Assembly: GCA_942492445.1 (NCBI GenBank)
Contig: CALOEW010000042.1
Span: 1 to 64,000, forward strand
Direction: 5' to 3'
From: NORP240 sp942492445
Lineage (GTDB): Bacteria; Pseudomonadota; Gammaproteobacteria; Pseudomonadales; Pseudohongiellaceae
Length of the DNA: 64,000 nt
Part shown: positions 28,552-37,507 of the stretch, piece by piece
Layout: each line of letters starts with the position of its first letter
Position numbering within the stretch: the first letter of the stretch is position 1
The notes under the pieces: generated by a model
What the model was told of the DNA's origin: nothing
The model's database searches: none
The model's input: only the letters and a program-made list of their open reading frames with translations
Made by a program: the position numbers and the translations under genes

Positions 28552-28983
28552 ATGAAAAAATCAGCCAAACCCACCTGGGGCTTCCTGATCCACGACGTGG
28601 CAAGACTGGCGCGCTGGAATTTCGACCGTCAGTCTCAGGGAATGGGACTGACCCGTGCTCAGTGGTCGGTTCTGGCCCACCTGAACCGCAGTAACGGAAC
28701 CCAGCAGAACGTGCTCGCTCAGTTGATGGACATCAAGCCCGTCACTCTGGGACGGCACATCGACCGGCTGGAGGATAAAGGCTGGGTGGAAAGACGGGAT
28801 GATCCATCCGACCGCCGGGTTAAAAGAGTATTCCTGACCGGCAAGGCTGCACCGATCCTCGATGCCATGGAGGAAGTGGCCCAGGAAGTCCGCCGGCAGG
28901 CCATGCAGGGGATCAACAGGGAGGAGGAAAACCGGCTGATCGCTATCCTTACCCGCATGCGGGACAACCTATCAGATCAATAG
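28552..28983 (+). CDS. MarR-family regulator of the efflux operon
   Basis: A repressor of about 143 residues, probably releasing DNA on binding a toxic compound. The winged helix-turn-helix spans about 50-110 (TRAQWSVLAHL, TQQNVLAQLMDIKPVTLGRHIDRLEDKGWVERR, DRRVKRVFLT wing). An ATG four codons earlier (28540) lies inside the -10 box, so I prefer 28552; transcription from that promoter would begin only about four bases before it, making the mRNA nearly leaderless. It is followed after 12 bp by emrA-emrB, as in emrRAB. Confidence 0.88.
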   Translation: MKKSAKPTWGFLIHDVARLARWNFDRQSQGMGLTRAQWSVLAHLNRSNGTQQNVLAQLMDIKPVTLGRHIDRLEDKGWVERRDDPSDRRVKRVFLTGKAAPILDAMEEVAQEVRRQAMQGINREEENRLIAILTRMRDNLSDQ

Positions 28984-28995
28984 CAAGGAGATAAC

Positions 28996-30066
28996 TTGAA
29001 TACTTCGCCAGATCAACCTAACAGATCACAGGGACTGTTGAGGCGAATTCGACACCTGGCCCTGCTGTTGCTGGGGCCGTCGGTGATAGCCGCCGGCGGC
29101 GGCTACCTTTACCTTCAGGGTGGCCGCTATGTAAGCACTGACAATGCCTACGTGAAAACCGAGATCCGCTCTATCAGCAGCAATGTGGCCGGCATGGTAA
29201 TGGAGGTGTTGCCTCGCGAGAGCCAGTGGGTCAGCGCCGGCGAATTGCTGCTCAAGGTGGACGATCAGCCATTCCTGATAGCCGTGGCCCGGGCGGAAGC
29301 CAACCTGGCCACGGTCAGGGGCGATATTGAAAGTCTGAAGGCGGAGCTGGAAAACCGTCTGCTGGAAATCGCCAAGGCGGAAACGGACATGGAATTCCGA
29401 ACCCAGGAATACGAGCGGGTTCGCAGTCTCTACGAACAAAATTCAATCTCAGGGGTGCAATACGATCAGGCCGAGTACGCGAGACGGTCTGCGGAACGGG
29501 AACTGGCCGAAAAACGCCAGGCCCGGCAGGTTCTTGAAGCCCGGCTTATCGATCCCGGGCTGTCTACGGACGGCCATCCGCGAGTGAAGCAGGCCCTGGC
29601 TGAGCTGGAAAAAGCCCGCCTCGACCTGCGTCATGTCGAAGTGCGGGCCCCGGTGGATGGTGTGGTCGCCAATATCTCCACGCACGTGGGAGAGAATGTG
29701 ATGTCCGGAGCACCGTTGATGAGCCTAATCAACAGCAAGGAAGTGTGGCTGGAAGCCAATTTCAAGGAAACCGATCTCACCCATCTGCGCATCGGTCAGC
29801 CGGCGGAAGTGAAAGTGGACACCTTCCCCGATTTGTCCTGGCTTGGCAAGGTGGCCAGCATCTCACCGGCTACCGGTTCGGAATTTTCCCTGTTGCCGGC
29901 CCAGAACAGCACCGGCAACTGGATCAAGGTGGTGCAGAGAATCAAGGTACGGATCTCCCTGGACGACTATCCCGTCGACCTGCCGCTGGCCTCGGGAATG
30001 AGTGCGGAAGTCAGTGTCGATACCGGTCACCGCCGAACCCTGCCGCAACTGGCGTTTACCCGCTGA
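28996..30066 (+). CDS. emrA: EmrA/HlyD-family membrane fusion protein
   Basis: A 356-aa periplasmic adaptor linking the EmrB-type pump to an outer-membrane channel. It starts with TTG, supported by AAGGAG five bases upstream. One N-terminal membrane anchor (LALLLLGPSVIAAGGGYLYL), then a biotinyl-lipoyl half (YVSTDNAYVKTEIRSISSNVAG), a long alpha-helical hairpin (95-200) and the second lipoyl half (VRAPVDGVVANI), then a beta-barrel domain. No dedicated outer-membrane channel gene is adjacent. Confidence 0.92.
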   Translation: MNTSPDQPNRSQGLLRRIRHLALLLLGPSVIAAGGGYLYLQGGRYVSTDNAYVKTEIRSISSNVAGMVMEVLPRESQWVSAGELLLKVDDQPFLIAVARAEANLATVRGDIESLKAELENRLLEIAKAETDMEFRTQEYERVRSLYEQNSISGVQYDQAEYARRSAERELAEKRQARQVLEARLIDPGLSTDGHPRVKQALAELEKARLDLRHVEVRAPVDGVVANISTHVGENVMSGAPLMSLINSKEVWLEANFKETDLTHLRIGQPAEVKVDTFPDLSWLGKVASISPATGSEFSLLPAQNSTGNWIKVVQRIKVRISLDDYPVDLPLASGMSAEVSVDTGHRRTLPQLAFTR

Positions 30067-30081
30067 CCGAACAGCCTGTCC

Positions 30082-31596
30082 ATGAACGCAACCATCGCCG
30101 ATAACGTCCGGTACCCTGGAATGCTGACAGCGGCCATCATGCTGGCCACCATCATGCAGGTGCTGGATACCACGATCGCCAACGTGGCCCTCCCCCACAT
30201 GCAGGGTAGCCTGTCCGCAACCCAGGACCAGATCATCTGGGTGTTGACGTCCTATATCGTTGCCTCTGCGATCATGACGCTGCCCACCGGCTGGCTGGAG
30301 GGACGCTTCGGCCGTAAGGCGGTTTATGTGACCGCGATATCGGGTTTCACACTCACCTCCCTGCTGTGCGGGCTGGCCGGGTCACTGGAACAGATGGTTC
30401 TGTTCCGGATTCTGCAGGGTTGTTTCGGCGCTTCGCTGGTGCCTCTGGCCCAGGCAACCATGCTGGATGCCAACCCCCCGGAAAAACGGGGTAGCGCCAT
30501 GGCACTCTGGGGTGTGGGCGTGATGGTGGGTCCGATTCTGGGGCCCACGCTGGGGGGCTATCTGACCGAAAATTATGATTGGCGCTGGGTGTTCCTTATC
30601 AATCTGCCGCTGGGTATCGCCGCCCTGGCCGGCGTCCTGTTTTTTATGCCCCAGACAGCGATCCGGAATCGGCCGTTCGATAAAATCGGCTTCTTCACCC
30701 TAAGCCTGACCATCGGCTGTGCCCAGTTACTGCTGGACCGGGGTGAGCACGTGGACTGGTTCAGTTCCAGCGAAATTCTGCTCTACTCCGCTTTGGCCGC
30801 TTCGGCACTGTGGGTCTACGTGATCCACACCCGTTCCTCCGCACACCCCTTCCTGTCACCTGAAATCTTTCGTGACAGGAATCTGCTGACAAGCCTGTTT
30901 TTCATTTTCTTCACCGGCATCATCCTGCTGGCAACGATGGCCCTGCTGCCGCCTTACCTGCAGAATCTCATGGGTTACCCGGTTCTCGACGTCGGCATTC
31001 TTATGGCGCCACGCGGGATAGGCACCATGGTGGCAATGATGCTGGTCGGGCGCCTGGTCAATCTGGTGGACCCGCGCAAATTGATACTGGTCGGGCTGGC
31101 TTTTACAATCAGTTCCCTTTACATGATGACCCGTTTTTCCGTATTTGTACCGGCCCGCGACCTGATAGTGACCGGCGCCCTGCAGGGGTTTGGCCTGGGG
31201 TTTATTTTTATCCCCCTGAACACTATCGCCTTCACCACCCTTGCTGCCGAACACCGGGCCGAAGCGGCCTCGGTATTCTCACTGGTGCGCAACCTGGGCA
31301 GCAGCATCGGCATATCCCTGGTCATGGCCGTCCTCAGCAGGAACACCCAGGCCAACCACTCCTACCTGATGGAACACATCACCCCCTACCGGCTTTCATT
31401 CGGACTGCAGCAGCTGCCGCAGCCGCTGATAGAAACAGGGGCCGGTGTTTTCGCCCTGGTGGACAGGGAAGTATCAAGACAGGCAGCAAGCATTGCCTAT
31501 CTCAATGACTTCAAGTTGATGATGTGGATTGTTATTGCCACGGTGCCGCTGGTGTTCCTGCTCCGGAACCCGCGCAGTCGCCCGGCAGCCACCTGA
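30082..31596 (+). CDS. emrB: EmrB/QacA-type multidrug efflux MFS transporter (DHA2)
   Basis: A 504-aa proton-driven drug exporter with 14 predicted membrane helices. It has the DHA2 opening MQVLDTTIANVALPHMQGSL, loop motif GWLEGRFGRKAVY, and helix-5 antiporter motif GPILGPTLGGYL. It follows emrA by 15 bp. The stop is three bases from the convergent stop of the gene at 31600. Confidence 0.94.
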   Translation: MNATIADNVRYPGMLTAAIMLATIMQVLDTTIANVALPHMQGSLSATQDQIIWVLTSYIVASAIMTLPTGWLEGRFGRKAVYVTAISGFTLTSLLCGLAGSLEQMVLFRILQGCFGASLVPLAQATMLDANPPEKRGSAMALWGVGVMVGPILGPTLGGYLTENYDWRWVFLINLPLGIAALAGVLFFMPQTAIRNRPFDKIGFFTLSLTIGCAQLLLDRGEHVDWFSSSEILLYSALAASALWVYVIHTRSSAHPFLSPEIFRDRNLLTSLFFIFFTGIILLATMALLPPYLQNLMGYPVLDVGILMAPRGIGTMVAMMLVGRLVNLVDPRKLILVGLAFTISSLYMMTRFSVFVPARDLIVTGALQGFGLGFIFIPLNTIAFTTLAAEHRAEAASVFSLVRNLGSSIGISLVMAVLSRNTQANHSYLMEHITPYRLSFGLQQLPQPLIETGAGVFALVDREVSRQAASIAYLNDFKLMMWIVIATVPLVFLLRNPRSRPAAT

Positions 31597-31599
31597 GGG

Positions 31600-32814
31600 T
31601 CAGTCGACCTTCACCAGGCCGATGCGGTTGGAACTGCTCTGGTGAATCAGCAGGTTGCCCTCCTCGGTCACCCACATGTTGCGCACAATGCCCACACCAG
31701 ACGGAATTGCCCAACTTTGAAAAGTTTCTGTACGCGGATTGAATCGCACCAGTGCATCAGGCCGCATACCGGATTCGTTGTACCAGACGATGTCGTCGAT
31801 GACAGCGATTGCGTAGGGGTGTGAAGTGGGCCCGCTGGGAGAATCCCATTGGCGGATTTCCCCACTGGCAGGGTCCAGCCGCCCGAGTTTACCCAGGGTG
31901 GAGTTGACAAACCAGACCATGCCGTTACTGTCCAGGGCCAGTCGACGGATCCGGGATCGTTCGTCGGGCACCTCGAAGTACTTCACTTCCATGGTGTCGG
32001 GATCAAGCGCACCGATCCTGTTGGTTCCGTTGTAGGCAACCCATACGGTTCCGTCAGGGGCAACCTGGATACCATAGGGCCGGGGCCGGGTTTCGACCTC
32101 CAGCAGCTCGCCGGTCGCGGGATCAAGACGCCCCAGCATGCCGGCGCCCTGGGCGGTAAAGTATAAATTGCCGTTGGGATGGAATGCTGCGGAGTGAGGA
32201 TCCCTGGCCTTGGTCTTGTACTCAGTGATAAGACCGGTGGCGGGATCGAGTCTGCCGATCGTGGCATTGCTGTTTCCGGTGTACCAGATATTTCCCTGCC
32301 CATCCGGAACTATCGTATGGGGTCTGGCGGCGGGAGGCAGGCGGAATTCTTCCATGATCCCTGTTTCCGGGTCCAGGCGCCCCGCCAGGCTGGCCCACAT
32401 GCCGGTCCACCAGATGGAACCGTCAGGTGCTTCCGCCGGGTCCCGGCTCCTCTGCCCCAATGTCGGGACCATCCATTCAATAATCTCGATTTCCACATCG
32501 CCGGCGATCAGGTTGGGACGCCGCGAAACGTCTTCGGGGAAATGTTCCGCGAGATAACGGGAAAGTGTCTCCGCCTGGGCCTCCGGCAGATTGACCATGG
32601 ACGAAAACACCCGTTGCCATTCCGCCGCGCTGCTGTAGCCTGCGGACCGGGTTATGGTCGCCGTTGAGTGGCAGCTGCTGCAGAGAGTCTCGGCCAGCAT
32701 CCTGCCGGGACCTTCCGGCAGTGCCGCCGGCGCAGGTCGCTGGGCTAATAAAGCCGGAGCAGCTGCCAGGCTGCAAAGAAGACAGGCCAAACCGGACAGA
32801 AATCTGGTGTTCAT
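31600..32814 (-). CDS. Exported cytochrome c / Vgb-like beta-propeller fusion
   Basis: A 404-aa secreted protein. Residues 1-24 are a signal peptide (ends ALLAQ); residues 35-95 carry a heme motif CSSCH (45-49) in a small cytochrome-like domain; residues 105-404 form a seven-bladed propeller like virginiamycin B lyase (repeats such as GRLDPATGLITEYKTK and GNIWYTGNSNATIGRLDP). Vgb proper linearises streptogramins by elimination, but most Vgb-like propellers have no proven activity, and the fused cytochrome argues for a redox role or a quinoprotein-like function. It is not a resistance gene on this evidence. The neighbour emrB is convergent and unrelated. Confidence 0.85.
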   Translation of the reverse strand: MNTRFLSGLACLLCSLAAAPALLAQRPAPAALPEGPGRMLAETLCSSCHSTATITRSAGYSSAAEWQRVFSSMVNLPEAQAETLSRYLAEHFPEDVSRRPNLIAGDVEIEIIEWMVPTLGQRSRDPAEAPDGSIWWTGMWASLAGRLDPETGIMEEFRLPPAARPHTIVPDGQGNIWYTGNSNATIGRLDPATGLITEYKTKARDPHSAAFHPNGNLYFTAQGAGMLGRLDPATGELLEVETRPRPYGIQVAPDGTVWVAYNGTNRIGALDPDTMEVKYFEVPDERSRIRRLALDSNGMVWFVNSTLGKLGRLDPASGEIRQWDSPSGPTSHPYAIAVIDDIVWYNESGMRPDALVRFNPRTETFQSWAIPSGVGIVRNMWVTEEGNLLIHQSSSNRIGLVKVD

Positions 32815-33317
32815 AGTGAGCCCCCATCAGGAGTGAAATACGTTTCCGCCAGGTCGAATGACTGCCTGGTGTCGCAAAACTATAAACCTGGTGCCTCGGG
32901 TCAGTCCATCACGGCCAGACGAAGGTCGTTAAAAACCCGACACGACGACAGCACCGCTCATCTGCACCCTGATCCGTTGAGACACGGCAAGATTCCTGCC
33001 GGGCTTGCCCACGGTGACCCACCCACCGCTGCCGCGGCGACCAATGTGGGCTGATCATCCAAAAAGTGGCAGATCACACCAACATTGATTGCCGCTCCGG
33101 CCATTTTTACCTTTACCGTTGTTGGAGTTCGCTTATTTAAAACGACAAAACTACGCTCATTCCGCCTCGCTGGAGGCGAAAATGACCTCCAGCAGTGCTA
33201 ATCAAACCAGTATGATCAGGCTCTGGTTCCTTTCTGGCACTAAAACTGCAGGCTGACACCAGTGGCTGCAGACAGCCAATTACAATCGATAACTGAACAA
33301 CTCGGAGGATACTCAAA
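32815..33317. other. Intergenic region
   Basis: 503 bp with no gene. One small hairpin GCTGGAGG/CCTCCAGC (33169-33176 and 33186-33193) with a 9-base loop is visible; its role is unknown. The gene at 33318 has CGGAGGATACTCAAA before its ATG. Confidence 0.4.
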
Positions 33318-33718
33318 ATGGCGGCATTGAAAAAGCAACGGGGAAATCCCGGCCTGGCAGGAAAGTTTCTGGGTCTGTTGCTGTTCCTGGTATTGCTCGC
33401 CCTCGGCCTGGTAGGCCTGGTGTTGCCTGTCATTCCGGGGCTTCCCCTGTTGCTGCTGGCCCTGTTGGTTCTGGCCGGAGTATCACCACGTTTTGCAGTG
33501 CTGGCTGGACGCAATACCCGGCTGCGTCGCGCCTTGCGTCGGATGCATCACGCACGCACCCTGCCGCTTGTGGACCTGCTGCAGCTTTCGTTCTGGGTCC
33601 CGCCCGGAGCGTCACCGGCATGGGGGCACTGTTGGCCTGGTCCGGTTCACTGCTCAGAGGTGGCGCCAACGGCGCAGTGTCCGGCACCGTCGGCTCCGGT
33701 ACCCGGCGCCTGGACTGA
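33318..33718 (+). pseudogene. Small membrane protein (DUF454/PGPGW-like), frameshifted near C-terminus
   Basis: The protein has a hydrophobic hairpin (FLGLLLFLVLLALGLVGLVLP then VIPGLPLLLLALLVLAG) with the proline-rich turn seen in small inner-membrane proteins of the YbaN/PGPGW type, then a basic segment (RNTRLRRALRRMHHAR). Read as it stands it ends at 33728 in an unlikely Pro/Trp/Cys-rich tail. Restoring one C in the run at 33599-33605 gives ARSVTGMGALLAWSGSLLRG...GTRRLD with a stop at 33718, a much more natural membrane-protein end of about 133 residues. Function unknown. Confidence 0.6.
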
Positions 33719-33840
33719 GTTTCTCTGATCGAGCTCAACATTGACGGCCTCCGGTGGTGATCCTTGTCGCGTCGCCTGCTATCCTTGCACGCAACCCATC
33801 GAGTCGCTATTTCAAATTCAAAGCACGCAGGACGTTCAGT

Positions 33841-34161
33841 ATGAAAAGGGTCTACACCGCAGACAACCGGGCCCTGGCCTGGCACATCAAGAATATTCTG
33901 GAGAGTAATACCGTAGCAGCAGAAGTTCGTAACGATACCCTGCATTCCGCCCAGGGTGGGGTGCCTGTCAACGAGTGCAACCCGGAGGTCTGGGTAGTCC
34001 ATGACAGCGACGCGGAAACTGCCCGACAACTGATAGCGGAGCAGGTGGAGTCGGCGCTGGAAGATGAGACTCAGTGGCAGTGCGTAACCTGCGGTGAGCC
34101 GAATTTCGGGCAATTTGACCTGTGCTGGAACTGTCAGTCCGAGAGGAACGGCGGCACCTGA
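33841..34161 (+). CDS. DUF2007-like protein with C-terminal zinc ribbon
   Basis: A 106-aa protein. The start is MKRVYTADNRALAWHIKNIL (AGGA eight bases upstream); the longer open frame is not supported. Residues 1-70 match the DUF2007 'putative signal-transducing' fold (NILESNTVAAEVRND, EVWVVHDSDAETARQLI). Residues 80-102 form a zinc ribbon: QWQCVTCGEPNFGQFDLCW with two C-x2-C pairs, resembling RanBP2-type fingers. Function unknown; cytoplasmic. Confidence 0.82.
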   Translation: MKRVYTADNRALAWHIKNILESNTVAAEVRNDTLHSAQGGVPVNECNPEVWVVHDSDAETARQLIAEQVESALEDETQWQCVTCGEPNFGQFDLCWNCQSERNGGT

Positions 34162-34215
34162 CAGCTTGACCACCGTCGCGGCATCACCCGGGTTGCCTCA
34201 GGGGGCAGGGTGTCT

Positions 34216-34237
34216 CAACCGGGTCCGCTCCCGGTTG
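34216..34237. terminator. Small hairpin between convergent genes
   Basis: CAACCGGG/CCCGGTTG, 8-bp perfect arms, 6-base loop, between the DUF2007-like gene (+) and pilZ (-). No T-run; weak. Confidence 0.35.
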
Positions 34238-34261
34238 CCGCCGGGTTGGCAGGCATCGGGA

Positions 34262-34834
34262 CTAAACGGCATGTTCGCGACTGCGAATCGCTTTGAGCTG
34301 CCGCCGGGCTATGTGCTGAATCAGCTGTTCTTTCTGCTGGGTCTCGATGTCGAATTCCACGCAGGTGAATAAAACCTGTTGCTCTTCTACCTGACGGGGC
34401 TCGATGTTGACCACTTCGCCCCTCAGCACCAAACCGCTGATTACCGATTCCAGCAACAGCAACACTTCAAGTCGATCTCCGACCCGCAACTCGACCTCAC
34501 AGTCGAATGCCACCCCCGAAGCGCTCAGGCTTACCGACAGGGCGGGGTAATTGTAGTCATATTGCGCCATGATTTCCTGCCGGCTCGGTCGGCTGGCCGC
34601 TGTCAGCAGATTGATTTTCTGGTTCAGCAGCCCCATGACTCTGGCAAAGCGCGGATCGCTGTTCCACAACGTGTTCAGAACCGTATCAAGTTCGGAGTCC
34701 ACCATCTTCAGCATTTCACTGTCGTCCAGGATTGCAGAGGACAGCTTCAGATCAGGCACCTGCGGTTTAAGAATCCGGAACGCTAGATCAACCGTATCGG
34801 TGATCCTGAAATATCGACGTCTCTCCTTTGACAT
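34262..34834 (-). CDS. PilZ-domain protein, third gene of the stator operon
   Basis: A 190-aa protein with an N-terminal RRRYFRI (R-x3-R region of the cyclic-di-GMP switch), a helical middle, and a PilZ-type beta-barrel from about 95 to 175. The second c-di-GMP motif [D/N]-x-S-x2-G appears as S-L-S-A-S-G, so the first acidic residue is changed. It follows pomB by 9 bp. By context it may adjust motor torque or stator assembly as YcgR/MotI-like proteins do; whether it binds c-di-GMP is uncertain. Confidence 0.78.
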   Translation of the reverse strand: MSKERRRYFRITDTVDLAFRILKPQVPDLKLSSAILDDSEMLKMVDSELDTVLNTLWNSDPRFARVMGLLNQKINLLTAASRPSRQEIMAQYDYNYPALSVSLSASGVAFDCEVELRVGDRLEVLLLLESVISGLVLRGEVVNIEPRQVEEQQVLFTCVEFDIETQQKEQLIQHIARRQLKAIRSREHAV

Positions 34835-34843
34835 AGGCCTATC

Positions 34844-35806
34844 CTACCTGACAGCGTCAAGTTCCGACTGGTCGATCTGCAGGGTATCCAGCAGGTCGTC
34901 GTCAAAACCTTCAAGCTGCTTCAACTCACGTGATGTTTCCTCGTCCAGCTCCTGATGAATAACTATCTCCACTCTGCGGTTTCTGGACCTGCCGGTTTCC
35001 GTATCGTTGGACTGAAACGGTCGGGTATCACCGTACCCCACGACCATCAGTCGCTCGTCGCTAACCAGGTCATCTTTCAACAGTTCATTGGTTACGGATA
35101 GCGCCCGTTGCGCCGAAAGGTGCCAGTTTGAAGGGAATTCCGCTGTGGCAATGGGCCGGTCGTCGGTATGTCCTTCGATGGCAATCCGGCCGTCCACCTT
35201 GCCGAGAATATCGCGCAACTGAGCCAGGACCGGTACAAAATCGTTGTTCAGCACAGCAGAGCCCGAATCAAAGGATCCCTGCTCGCGAATTCTTATGGTA
35301 ATTGAACGAAACCCCGACTCGATATCGATCAGGTCGTCGTTTATTTCCTTGCCAAAAGCCTGTTCCAGCCTGGCAGCGTCCTGTTGTGTCTGTTCGGCAA
35401 GAGAATCCAGCTTGTCGATCAACAATTCTCTTGCTGCTTCTTCCTGGGCCTCTTCCTGTCTGGCCGGGCTGTCCAGGTCAAGACCAAGATCCGCCTGCCC
35501 GGACTGTAACGACATTTCCATGTTCTGGACTGTTTGTTGCTGAACCACGTTTTCAGTCGTAGGCTCAGGCCTGCCTGAGCTGAATTCATCGGCGATAACT
35601 GAAGTCCCCATGGGAATGGACTGAGCCACCACATCACGCTGTACTCCGAATGCATTTGCCATAGAGCCTGCTACCAGCTTGTATTTTTGCGCATCCATCT
35701 CGGAGAACGACAGCAGCAGCACAAAAAAACACATCAGCAGCGCCATGAGGTCCGCAAACGTGGCCATCCATGGGGGCAATCCGGGCTTGACTTCATCCTG
35801 TTCCAT
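34844..35806 (-). CDS. pomB: Flagellar stator protein PomB/MotB
   Basis: A 320-aa stator subunit. A single N-terminal membrane helix holds the ion-binding aspartate (FADLMALLMCFFVLLLSFSE, Asp19); Cys26 and the MALLMCFFVLLLSFSEMD string are close to Vibrio PomB, the sodium-driven type. The C-terminal OmpA-like peptidoglycan-binding domain (about 175-285) has FDSGSAVLN, EGHTDDRPI and the GRSRNRRVEIVI end. The linker is long and rich in Gln/Glu. It is 11 bp downstream of pomA. Confidence 0.93.
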   Translation of the reverse strand: MEQDEVKPGLPPWMATFADLMALLMCFFVLLLSFSEMDAQKYKLVAGSMANAFGVQRDVVAQSIPMGTSVIADEFSSGRPEPTTENVVQQQTVQNMEMSLQSGQADLGLDLDSPARQEEAQEEAARELLIDKLDSLAEQTQQDAARLEQAFGKEINDDLIDIESGFRSITIRIREQGSFDSGSAVLNNDFVPVLAQLRDILGKVDGRIAIEGHTDDRPIATAEFPSNWHLSAQRALSVTNELLKDDLVSDERLMVVGYGDTRPFQSNDTETGRSRNRRVEIVIHQELDEETSRELKQLEGFDDDLLDTLQIDQSELDAVR

Positions 35807-35817
35807 TGCTTACCTGC

Positions 35818-36601
35818 TTAAGCCGCCGCCTTTTCCTTTGGCTCTTCCTTGTCAAGGTTCCGGTTCTTGGGATTGACATAGAGTTTGAGCATCGACTCGA
35901 TGACTCGTGGGTTCTGCCCTTCCTGAATGGCGAGTACGCCATCGAGGCAGATGGAATTAAGTTTTCTCCTCCTCACTGCGCCGTAACTTGAGTTTGTCTG
36001 CCATGGGGAGGAAGACCATATTGGCGAGGATCGCTCCGTACAGTGTGGTAAGCAGAGCAACAGCCATAGCCGGGCCGATTGACTTGGGGTCGTCCATATT
36101 GGAAAGCATCTGCACCAGGCCGATCAGAGTACCGATCATTCCCATCGCCGGAGCGACGTCCCCACTGGCCTCAAACACCTGAGCTCCCAGTTTGTGGCGA
36201 TCGCTGATCTCCTTCTTGTCCTTGTTGAGCAGCTTTCTGGTATCCTCGGGAGAACTTCCATCGATAAGCATGTCGATTCCCGACTTGAGAAAGGGATTGC
36301 TGATCTCGAAGTTTTCCAGCGCCAGGAGTCCTTCTTTTCTGGCAAGTGATGACATTTCAACGATCTGAGGAATTATATCTTCCGGCTTCTGCAGTTTTGA
36401 CCGAAATGCATTTACCGCTACTTTGAAGGCTCCGAAATATTGCGCCAGGGTAAATTTTACCAACACCACCATTCCGGTTCCACCCATCACTATGAACAGT
36501 GAGGGCGCATTGATAAACATACCCGCCGAGCCACCAAGAAAGATGGCCGCCAGTACTACTGCAAATGCCCCGATCAGTCCGAGAAGGGTAGCTAGATCCA
36601 T
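35818..36601 (-). pseudogene. pomA: Flagellar stator protein PomA/MotA, frameshifted near C-terminus
   Basis: A four-helix stator subunit that forms the ion channel with PomB. MDLATLLGLIGAFAVVL is PomA-like, and the cytoplasmic charged region and helices 3-4 (GDVAPAMGMIGTLIGLVQML, AVALLTTLYGAILAN) are normal. The frame ends early at 35957 (SEEEKT). One extra A in the run 35962-35965 (minus strand) causes this; without it the protein continues KLNSICLDGVLAIQEGQNPRVIESML, the conserved PomA C-terminus, to about 259 residues. Everything else is intact, so a sequence error is likely. If real, the C-terminal cytoplasmic part is lost. Confidence 0.88.
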
Positions 36602-37011
36602 TTTTTCTTCAACTCCTGGTTTTGTTCAATCCGGCTACAAACAGAGCGGACCATCACGATCACGCCATCCCGCTGCAACGAGTTGGCAATTTTCCGGCTG
36701 GTTGATACGTTCAGATGCACAGAGTGCCTGCAGACCAACACTCCCGGCCGTGTAGCCAGCTCCGGGATCACTCGATAGATTCACACCACACTCTGCTCTA
36801 CGACAATCTCCAGGAATGATTGACCGGTTAATCCGCCAAATTTGAAGCAATTCATACTTTTGGCACATCAACCTCGGATTTCCTTTAGGAAAACCGCACC
36901 GGGTCGTAAGGATCCAGCAAAAGAGCAGTGAAAGTCCGGGGTTGAATAGTCTCTTCGTTCTGACCGGCAAGCCAGGCCTTCACCCGATCATGCCTTGCAG
37001 GAGTATTGAAC
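36602..37011. other. Divergent region between pomA and fliL
   Basis: About 410 bp without a gene. It should hold the pomA and fliL promoters. A TTTAGG-N13-GTCGTAAG string near 36887-36913 partly resembles the motif found upstream of flagellin and flgM, with one base shorter spacing; I do not count it as a site. Confidence 0.35.
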
Positions 37012-37473
37012 TTGAAAGTAAAAATTATACTGATATCCCTTATTGGGCTTCTGATAGTGGGCGGAGGAGGCGCAAGCGCCTATTTCTTCATTCTGAAGGA
37101 CGACCCCGTTCAGGGAGCGACGGTGGGCGAAGAGGGAGGGGGCAACGGTAAACAGCCTGAGGAGTTGCCACCTGCACTATTTCACAATCTGCCACCTCTG
37201 GTGGTAAGCGCCAATTACCAGGGCAGATTACGCTACCTGCAGGTCAAGCTTTCAGTAATGACTCGCGATGAGGACACACAGGACCTGCTACTGGATAGTA
37301 CGCCCCTGATTCAGGACGCACTCATTCTGTTGTTGGGAAAATACGAGTTTACCGAACTTGAGACCACCGAAGGGAAGGAACTCCTGCGTAAAGAGGCGCG
37401 AACCAAGATCGCGGAGCTGATCCACTCGGATGAAATTGAATCGGTTCTGTTTACCGGATTTGTCATTCAGTAG
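37012..37473 (+). CDS. fliL: Flagellar basal-body-associated protein FliL
   Basis: A 153-aa single-pass inner-membrane protein that surrounds the stator and supports torque. It starts with TTG at 37012, eight bases after AGGAG; a TTG two codons earlier is too close to the site. One N-terminal membrane helix (IILISLIGLLIVGGGGASAYFF), then a short Gly/Glu linker and the periplasmic stomatin-like domain (LPPLVVSANYQGRLRYLQVKLSV, IQDALILLLGKYEFTEL). It is separated from fliMNOPQR and stands alone next to the stator genes. Confidence 0.87.
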   Translation: MKVKIILISLIGLLIVGGGGASAYFFILKDDPVQGATVGEEGGGNGKQPEELPPALFHNLPPLVVSANYQGRLRYLQVKLSVMTRDEDTQDLLLDSTPLIQDALILLLGKYEFTELETTEGKELLRKEARTKIAELIHSDEIESVLFTGFVIQ

Positions 37474-37507
37474 GCAGTATCCGCGCCTCGCCGGGCTAAC
37501 TGGTAGC

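Noticed and set aside
31600..32814. Streptogramin resistance determinant (vgb)
   Set aside because: Only the propeller resembles Vgb; the signal peptide and heme motif make antibiotic lyase activity an unsafe assignment.
35818..36060. A separate small gene after pomA
   Set aside because: Its useful part (KLNSICLDGVLAIQEGQ...) is the PomA C-terminus after the frameshift; the first 30 residues are out-of-frame pomA.
36887..36913. Sigma-28 site upstream of fliL
   Set aside because: The TTTAGG-N13-GTCGTAAG string has a mismatched -35 and one base shorter spacing than the two good sites.
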